This document shows positions 6,208 to 10,395 of a DNA stretch of 10,395 nucleotides, in pieces; within the stretch, counting starts at the first letter, position 1, and every line of letters begins with the position of its first letter. The notes below the pieces were generated by a model. That model was given only the letters and a program-made list of their open reading frames with translations. It was not told where the DNA came from and did not search any database. The DNA is from Kocuria sp. (GTDB lineage Bacteria > Actinomycetota > Actinomycetes > Actinomycetales > Micrococcaceae): contig JAKDJD010000064.1 of assembly GCA_030454085.1 (NCBI GenBank), positions 1 to 10,395 on the forward strand, written 5' to 3'. Both the position numbers and the translations under genes were made by a program.

Positions 6208-7134
6208 ATGAGCGTGCATCGACTTCCGGACCTCTCTGTCTGGGCCCTGATCGACGAGGTGGACCGGCGCGGGAGCCTCGGCGCGGCGGCACGCGCCCTA
6301 GGGATGACGCAACAGGCGGCCTCGGCCAAAGTCAGGAGCGCGGAAAGCCTCATCGGGGTCGACCTGTTCGCGCGCTCTCCACGGGGCGCCGTCGCGACCC
6401 CGGAAGGGCGCACGGTGCTCGAGGCCGCAGCGGGCCTGCTCGAGTCCGCACGCTCGCTTTCGGAGGCGGTCGACTCGGTTCGAGGGGGCGCCTCGAGGCG
6501 GCTCACGGTTGCGGCCAGCAATACCGTGGTCGAGCACTATCTCCCGACGTGGACGGGGGACATGCTCCGTCGGGATCCAGGTGTGAGGATCGACGTCGTC
6601 GCCGCGAACTCCCGCGAGGTCATGCGCGACGTCGTGGCCGGAGACGTCGAGCTCGGTTTTATCGAAACCCCAGAGCGCCCGGGTGGCGATCCGGATGCCG
6701 GCCGGTTGCGCGAAGAAGCCCGCTGGCAAGGCAAGCTCCTGGCTCGTTCAGTGGCCTGGGACAGCATCATCCTGGCCGTGACCTCGACCCATCCTTGGGC
6801 CGACGAACCACCAACGGTGGATCAGGTCCGCACCACCCCTCTGCTGCTTCGGGAGTACGGCTCCGGAACCCGCCGCGCCGTTGAACAGGCATTGCCGGGA
6901 ATGGTCGCTCCCGCAGCGGAGGTCGGGTCCCTCTCCGCGTTGTGGCGCACGGCTCGGGCGACCGGGATACCCGCATTCTTGCCGTCGCGGGCGATTGCCG
7001 AGCCCCTGGTGCCAGTGCGCGTCGAGGGGCTCGACGTCGGGCGTCCCATTCGTGCGATTTGGCGCCGAGGTCGTCACCTGTCCACCGTCGCGAGTTCCCT
7101 GATCGCGGCGGCGGAGGATCCTGCATCCCCGTAA
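6208..7134 (+). CDS. LysR-type transcriptional regulator
   Basis: A 308-residue cytoplasmic DNA-binding protein. Residues 9-65 are the winged helix-turn-helix of the LysR family (LIDEVDRRGSLGAAARALGMTQQAASAKVRSAESLIGVDLF with the usual RSPRGAVATPEGR wing); a linker helix runs to about 93, and 97-303 form the periplasmic-binding-protein-like effector domain, starting LTVAASNTVVEHYLP and including LREYGSGTRRAVE (214-226). LysR proteins usually control the divergently transcribed neighbour and themselves from the shared intergenic region, so the TDT transporter is the likely target; the effector is unknown but might be the transported anion. Length is normal and no lesion is seen. Translation is probably leaderless, as there is no ribosome binding site and a -10 box lies six bases before the ATG. 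Confidence 0.93.
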   Translation: MSVHRLPDLSVWALIDEVDRRGSLGAAARALGMTQQAASAKVRSAESLIGVDLFARSPRGAVATPEGRTVLEAAAGLLESARSLSEAVDSVRGGASRRLTVAASNTVVEHYLPTWTGDMLRRDPGVRIDVVAANSREVMRDVVAGDVELGFIETPERPGGDPDAGRLREEARWQGKLLARSVAWDSIILAVTSTHPWADEPPTVDQVRTTPLLLREYGSGTRRAVEQALPGMVAPAAEVGSLSALWRTARATGIPAFLPSRAIAEPLVPVRVEGLDVGRPIRAIWRRGRHLSTVASSLIAAAEDPASP

Positions 7135-7197
7135 CAGGGGTCGGGCCAGAGGATGTTGGGCGTCACACAAAAGTCCACGCAAGCCCACAGGCCCGAG

Positions 7198-7203
7198 TAG
7201 GAT
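7198..7203 (+). promoter_or_regulatory. putative -10 box of the histidine-phosphatase gene
   Basis: TAGGAT fits TAnnnT and would start the transcript near 7210, leaving a leader of about 25 bases with a strong Shine-Dalgarno. No -35 consensus is visible at the right distance. Confidence 0.45.
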
Positions 7204-7218
7204 CGATCCGGATCGATC
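7201..7218. promoter_or_regulatory. 18-bp perfect palindrome over the promoter, candidate operator
   Basis: GATCGATCCGGATCGATC is its own reverse complement over all 18 bases. It overlaps the last half of the -10 box and the predicted transcript start, and ends four bases before the Shine-Dalgarno, an ideal position for a dimeric repressor. In RNA it could also fold into a hairpin at the very 5' end. The regulator is unknown. Confidence 0.5.
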
Positions 7219-7221
7219 TAT

Positions 7222-7228
7222 GAGGAGG
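7222..7228 (+). promoter_or_regulatory. ribosome binding site deciding the start of the histidine phosphatase
   Basis: GAGGAGG, six bases before GTG 7235. An in-frame ATG at 7220 immediately precedes this site and so cannot be served by it; an ATG at 7265 lacks a comparable site. Confidence 0.75.
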
Positions 7229-7234
7229 CAACGA

Positions 7235-7828
7235 GTGACTCAGGAACAGGCCGAGAAATCCGTGATGACGGGGCGTCTTGTCGTCGTGCGTCATGGACAG
7301 ACCGACTGGAACAAGGCCGGCCGGATGCAGGGCAGCTCGGACATCCCCCTCAATGACAGAGGTCGCGAACAGGCGCATGAGGCCGGGAGTGCCCTGGCGG
7401 AGCAGAACGAGTTCTGGAACTACCTCGGGTCATCGCCGCTGTCCCGCGCCCAGGAAACGGCTCGCATTATCGGTGAGCACGTGGGTCTGTCGGAGATCGA
7501 AACCGTCCCTGGCGTCATTGAGCGCGCCTATGGTGACGCCGAGGGGCAGACGCTGTCCTTCGAGGACTCGCGCCATCCGCAGGACCTGTTCGCGGGAGTC
7601 GAGCCCGAAGCGGACGTCTACCGTCGTGGAGTCGCAACCCTCAAGGACCTGGTCCTCGAGCATCCTGGGGAGAACCTCCTGGTGGTGAGTCATGGGACGC
7701 TCATCCGTAGGGTTCTCCTGGCGACGACGCCGGGGGACTGGAGCCAGCACGTGCCGAACGCGACCCCGATCGAGGTCGACATCGAAGGATTGTTCGCGTG
7801 GGATCCGGAGCAGCTGGTTCTGGACTGA
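7235..7828 (+). CDS. histidine phosphatase family protein (phosphoglycerate-mutase-like)
   Basis: A 197-residue cytoplasmic protein of the branch-1 histidine phosphatase superfamily. Visible are the phospho-acceptor RHGQTDWN (His20) with the following GRMQGSSDIPLNDRGREQA, the SSPLSRAQETA block (Arg71), ERAYGDAEGQ (Glu97, likely proton donor) and the second catalytic histidine in VVSHGTLIRR (His153). The core is complete for a phosphatase of about 200 residues. Which substrate it cleaves is not readable: family members include cofactor-dependent phosphoglycerate mutase, glucosyl-3-phosphoglycerate phosphatase, broad sugar phosphatases and alpha-ribazole phosphatase. Only the lack of the longer mutase insertions argues for a phosphatase. 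It stands alone between the LysR gene and the fru operon, with its own promoter, so a link to fructose metabolism is only by proximity. Confidence 0.88.
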   Translation: MTQEQAEKSVMTGRLVVVRHGQTDWNKAGRMQGSSDIPLNDRGREQAHEAGSALAEQNEFWNYLGSSPLSRAQETARIIGEHVGLSEIETVPGVIERAYGDAEGQTLSFEDSRHPQDLFAGVEPEADVYRRGVATLKDLVLEHPGENLLVVSHGTLIRRVLLATTPGDWSQHVPNATPIEVDIEGLFAWDPEQLVLD

Positions 7829-7851
7829 AACGTTCCGTCATGGAGTCCACG

Positions 7852-7897
7852 ATCGCGGCGTAGCGGGAATGTGCGTTTCCCTGCGAACGCTAGCGAT
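7852..7897 (+). terminator. structured intergenic hairpin, possible terminator without U-tract
   Basis: Nested complementary arms follow the stop codon of the histidine phosphatase by about 24 bases: ATCGC (7852-7856) with GCGAT (7893-7897), TAGCG (7861-7865) with CGCTA (7888-7892), and GGAA (7866-7869) with TTCC (7877-7880). The structure is imperfect and lacks a T-run afterwards, so termination is a guess; the right arm also contains the 8-bp palindrome GCGATCGC (7893-7900). Confidence 0.35.
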
Positions 7898-7911
7898 CGC
7901 AATCAATCCCG

Positions 7912-7941
7912 TTGACCGAACCACTTAATGCCACATAAAAT
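7912..7941 (+). promoter_or_regulatory. promoter of the fructose operon
   Basis: TTGACC (7912-7917), an 18-bp spacer and TAAAAT (7936-7941) are the best -35/-10 pair in the window. The start would be near 7948, giving a leader of about 46 bases before the fruR ATG. Confidence 0.75.
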
Positions 7942-7970
7942 CAAACACGCACAAACGGGGGTTTCCCGTT
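7942..7970 (+). promoter_or_regulatory. candidate FruR operator and leader hairpin
   Basis: CAAAC occurs at 7942-7946 and again at 7952-7956, exactly one helical turn apart and covering the predicted start site, as expected for a DeoR-family repressor site. Overlapping the second copy, AACGGG (7954-7959) pairs with CCCGTT (7965-7970) over a 5-nt loop, near the 5' end of the mRNA. Autoregulation by the adjacent DeoR-type protein is inferred, not shown. Confidence 0.4.
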
Positions 7971-7993
7971 GACGTAACCGGGAGTGTTTCACC

Positions 7994-8785
7994 ATGTTCG
8001 CTGAAGAACGACGGGCGGAGATCGCCAAGCTGGTCAGCAGCGCCCGGCGAGTGAACGGTGCCGAACTGGCCCGCCGATACGAGGTCACGATGGAAACCGT
8101 GCGCCGTGACCTGGCGGCTCTCGAAGCCGATGGCCGGTTGCGCCGAGTGCACGGCGGGGCCGTGACCGTCGAGCAGTCCACGGCGGTCGAATCCAGCATT
8201 TCCTCCCGACAGACAGTCAACACCCCGGAGAAGCATCGCATCGCGTCCCGTGCATACCAGCTCCTGCAGGATGCCGACGCCGGGGCCGTGGTTCTCGATG
8301 CCGGTTCGACGACCGAAATCTTGGCCGACCTCATCGCAACCTCGGACTTCTCTCTCAAATCCGGTGCCGATCGTTTGATCGTCACCCATGCTCTGCACAT
8401 CGCGGTCAAGCTCGCCGAAGCCGACGGGATCGTTCTCGACCTCGTCGGCGGCCAACTGCGCAAGATGACGTGGGCCGCGGTAGGCACGCGAGCTGCGGAA
8501 CATTTTTCGACCATCCGCCCGGACATAGCCCTGATCGGCGTCAACGGACTCAACGAAGAGTTCGGGTTGTCGACTCCAGGACTGAACGAGGCCATCGTCA
8601 AGACCGCGATCGTGCGCAGCGCGCGCCGCGTGGTTCTTCTGTGCGATTCGGCCAAATTCGGTCAGGAGTCGCTCGTGAGGTTCGCGAGCCTGCCCGATAT
8701 TGACGCCCTCATCACTGACAAGGCGCCCGAAGGATCCTTGGCAGCCGCCCTCGAAGAAGCGAACGTAGAGGTTCTCATCGCATGA
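7994..8785 (+). CDS. fruR: DeoR-family transcriptional regulator of the fructose operon
   Basis: A 263-residue repressor-type protein. Residues 3-57 are the DeoR helix-turn-helix (RRAEIAKLVSSARRVNGAELARRYEVTMETVRRDLAALEADG) ending in the family RRVHGGAV. The C-terminal sugar-phosphate sensor domain (about 75-235) shows LDAGSTT (101-107), GVNGL (182-186) and the late DSAKFG (218-223), all typical of DeoRC. Family knowledge: DeoR-type regulators next to fruK respond to fructose phosphates and repress the fructose PTS genes, including themselves. Its stop overlaps the fruK start as ATGA, so the two are translationally coupled. A GGGAG (7980-7984) lies nine bases before the ATG. The symbol rests on context; the protein alone only says DeoR family. 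Confidence 0.9.
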   Translation: MFAEERRAEIAKLVSSARRVNGAELARRYEVTMETVRRDLAALEADGRLRRVHGGAVTVEQSTAVESSISSRQTVNTPEKHRIASRAYQLLQDADAGAVVLDAGSTTEILADLIATSDFSLKSGADRLIVTHALHIAVKLAEADGIVLDLVGGQLRKMTWAAVGTRAAEHFSTIRPDIALIGVNGLNEEFGLSTPGLNEAIVKTAIVRSARRVVLLCDSAKFGQESLVRFASLPDIDALITDKAPEGSLAAALEEANVEVLIA

Positions 8786-9741
8786 TCGTCACCCTGACAG
8801 CCAATCCCAGCCTCGATCGAACCGTCGAGATTCCCTCAGCCCTGGATCGCGGAACCGTGATTCGTGCCAGCCGTTCGGTGGCAGACCCCGGCGGCAAGGG
8901 CGTCAATATTGCCCGCGCTCTGAGCGTCAGCGGCGTCGAGACGGTCGCCGTACTGCCCGGTGACGATGGTGATCCTGTTCTGGCAGGTCTTGCCGAGGCG
9001 AACGTCAGGTATTCGAACCTGGCGACCGGTTACCCGATCAGGACAAACGTGACCGTGGCAGAGCCGGACGGGACTACGACCAAAATCAACGCCCCCGGCG
9101 AGCCCTTCGACGAAAGAGCGCAGCGCGAGCTGACTCGCTTGCTGATCAATGAGGCCGACGGCGCCGGTTGGCTGGTCCTCGCCGGTTCGTTGCCTCCTGG
9201 TGTGCCCAGCGACTACTACGCCGTGATCTCCAGGGCGGTCAGGGAAGGCCTGGGGGACGAGGCTCCCCGCGTGGCCGTGGACACCTCCGGGTCCGCGTTG
9301 AGGGACACCCTCAACGGCCAGGACGGACTGCCGACCCTGATCAAGCCCAACTCCGAGGAGCTGGCGGAATTGGTGGGGCGTTCGGGGGCTTGGGAAACAC
9401 TCGAATCGGATCCGGTGGAGACCGCCAGGACAGCCCGTGAACTCGTGGACCGCGGCGTCGGCTCTGTGCTGGCGACACTCGGTGCCAAAGGCGCGGTTTT
9501 GGTGACTGCCGATGGTTCGTGGCACGCCCAGCACGCTCCGATCCGTGCCCGGAGTACGGTCGGCGCCGGGGACTGCTCGCTCGCCGGATACCTCCTGGCT
9601 CATGAAGCCGGTCAGGAGCCGCAGGAATGCTTGCGCCAGGCCGTGGCCCACGGCTCGGCGGCCGCATCCCTGCCTGGGACCCAGGTTCCTACCCTTCAGG
9701 ACACGACCCCGCAGGCCGTGACCGTGACCAAGATCGACTGA
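8782..9741 (+). CDS. fruK: 1-phosphofructokinase
   Basis: A cytoplasmic PfkB-family sugar kinase of 319 residues that phosphorylates the fructose-1-phosphate delivered by the PTS to fructose-1,6-bisphosphate. MIVTLTANPSLDRTVEI at the N-terminus with GGKGVNIARAL (37-47) is the 1-phosphofructokinase/tagatose-6-phosphate-kinase signature. LVLAGSLPPGVP (131-142), LIKPNSEEL (186-194), LATLGAKGAVL (230-240) and STVGAGDCSLAGYL (258-271) follow; Asp264 is the catalytic base. The residue after it is Cys instead of the commoner Ser, which should not affect catalysis. The ATG overlaps the fruR stop by four bases and has only a poor ribosome binding site, so translation probably depends on fruR. The flanking regulator and fructose PTS gene favour fructose-1-phosphate over tagatose-6-phosphate. 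Confidence 0.95.
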   Translation: MIVTLTANPSLDRTVEIPSALDRGTVIRASRSVADPGGKGVNIARALSVSGVETVAVLPGDDGDPVLAGLAEANVRYSNLATGYPIRTNVTVAEPDGTTTKINAPGEPFDERAQRELTRLLINEADGAGWLVLAGSLPPGVPSDYYAVISRAVREGLGDEAPRVAVDTSGSALRDTLNGQDGLPTLIKPNSEELAELVGRSGAWETLESDPVETARTARELVDRGVGSVLATLGAKGAVLVTADGSWHAQHAPIRARSTVGAGDCSLAGYLLAHEAGQEPQECLRQAVAHGSAAASLPGTQVPTLQDTTPQAVTVTKID

Positions 9742-9762
9742 CAGCACAACCCATCCCACGCC

Positions 9763-9804
9763 CCGGCGGGCCGCTTCCGCCGGACCGTGCGACCGGGCCC
9801 GCAC
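9763..9804 (+). repeat. two hairpins in the fruK-fruA gap
   Basis: CCGGCGG (9763-9769) pairs with CCGCCGG (9777-9783) over a 7-nt loop, and GTGCG (9787-9791) pairs with CGCAC (9800-9804) over 8 nt. The second ends five bases before the Shine-Dalgarno of the PTS gene. No U-tract follows, so full termination is unlikely; an effect on processing, stability or relative expression is possible. Confidence 0.5.
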
Positions 9805-9820
9805 CATCAAGGAGAAGCTC

Positions 9821-10395
9821 ATGTCCGAACTGATCACCGCAGATCTCGTGGTCTTGGATCAGAACCTGGGCGAGGACCGCTTCGACCTCATCAGGAATCT
9901 GTCCGAAAAAGTCGTCCAGCAAGGCCGGGCGACGTCCCTCGACGGTCTCTACGCGGACGCCAAGGCGCGCGAGTCCAAGACCGACACCGGGATCCCGGGC
10001 GGAATCGCTATTCCGCACTGCCGGTCGGAGGCGGTCACCGAGGCGACACTGGCCATGGCCAGGCCCGCACCCGGCGTCGACTTCGGGGCGAAGGACGGCC
10101 CTGCTGACCTCATCTTCTTCATCGCCGCGCCGGAAGGCGCCGACCAGGAACATCTCACGCTGCTGTCCAAACTGGCGCGCTCGCTCGTCAAGAAGAGCTT
10201 TGTGGCGTCCCTCCGTTCGGCCGAGGACCCGCAGGACGTCGTGGACCTGGTCAATGGCGCTCTCGGACTCGGCGGCGCACGCGAGGCCTCCGAAGCCGGA
10301 GCGTCCGCGGACGCCGCGTCGTCGGACAAGGGCGAGCCGAGGGGCGGATCGAAGACGCCCACAGGCGAAGGATCCACGTCGCTGGCCGCCGGCGC
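9821..10395 (+). CDS. fruA: fructose-specific PTS enzyme II, IIA domain (partial, runs off window)
   Basis: The frame is open from ATG 9821, six bases after AAGGAG (9809-9814), to the window edge: 191 codons with no stop. Residues 1 to about 150 are a PTS EIIA-fructose/mannitol domain: MSELITADLVVLDQNLGEDRF at the start, then TGIPGGIAIPHCRS with the phosphorylated His at 66, and LIFFIAAPEGADQEHLTLLSKLARSL (from 97). After about residue 153 the protein is rich in Ala, Ser, Gly, Asp and Lys, a flexible linker; in actinobacteria the fructose permease is usually one IIABC chain, so IIB and membrane IIC domains are expected to the right, but they are not visible. The protein would pass phosphate from HPr to incoming fructose at the membrane. 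It is probably co-transcribed with fruR-fruK (gap of 79 bp). Confidence 0.9.
   Translation, partial: MSELITADLVVLDQNLGEDRFDLIRNLSEKVVQQGRATSLDGLYADAKARESKTDTGIPGGIAIPHCRSEAVTEATLAMARPAPGVDFGAKDGPADLIFFIAAPEGADQEHLTLLSKLARSLVKKSFVASLRSAEDPQDVVDLVNGALGLGGAREASEAGASADAASSDKGEPRGGSKTPTGEGSTSLAAG

Noticed and set aside
7220..7234. ATG 7220 as the start of the histidine phosphatase
   Set aside because: The GAGGAGG that would be its ribosome site lies downstream of it; GTG 7235 has the correct 6-base spacing.
8836..9837. 333-codon minus-strand open frame opposite fruK
   Set aside because: Antisense to an unambiguous PfkB kinase; no domain and no ribosome site.
1..10395. CRISPR array, insertion sequence or phage genes
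   Set aside because: No regularly spaced direct repeats, no transposase or integrase motifs and no terminal repeats were seen on either strand.

Overview
The window is GC-rich, with short intergenic gaps, TAnnnT-type -10 boxes, occasional GTG starts with strong Shine-Dalgarno sequences, and apparently leaderless genes. Together with the gene families this points to a high-GC Gram-positive actinobacterium. The fused OtsA-OtsB protein and the fruR-fruK-fruA order would fit a Micrococcaceae-like genome such as Kocuria or a relative, but that placement is inference and no search was run.

Layout. Positions 1-238 hold no convincing gene: a weak terminator-like hairpin with a T-run, two back-to-back GC hairpins, a further palindromic element and a strong 14-16 bp terminator stem that closes otsAB from the right and probably an unseen plus-strand gene from the left. 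Positions 239-2698 (minus) encode a bifunctional trehalose-6-phosphate synthase/phosphatase. Divergent from it, 2853-3746 (plus) encodes a membrane-anchored DsbA/thioredoxin-like protein. A tRNA-Thr(UGU) with its own promoter and a 15-bp stem terminator follows at 3869-3945. An SDR oxidoreductase (4127-5050, plus) converges on, and overlaps by 32 bp, a TehA/SLAC1-type (TDT family) transporter (5019-6116, minus). That transporter is divergent from a LysR-type regulator (6208-7134, plus); the two share a nearly symmetric control region of 91 bp. A histidine-phosphatase-family protein (7235-7828) has an 18-bp perfect palindrome laid over its predicted promoter. The right end is a fructose-uptake operon: a DeoR-family regulator (7994-8785), 1-phosphofructokinase (8782-9741) and the start of a fructose PTS enzyme II whose IIA domain is visible (9821 to the window edge).

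How the genes work together. In the fructose operon the PTS permease would import fructose as fructose-1-phosphate, FruK would make fructose-1,6-bisphosphate, and the DeoR-type protein would be the local repressor; the operon promoter carries the best sigma-70-like -35/-10 pair in the window, with repeated CAAAC boxes at the expected start site. OtsAB makes the osmo- and desiccation protectant trehalose. The LysR protein probably controls the divergent transporter.

I found no exotic defence, mobile or biosynthetic system. The gene content is ordinary chromosomal; the parts worth a second look are regulatory: the mirror-image leaderless promoters, the promoter palindrome, and the hairpins around the fru operon and at the left edge.
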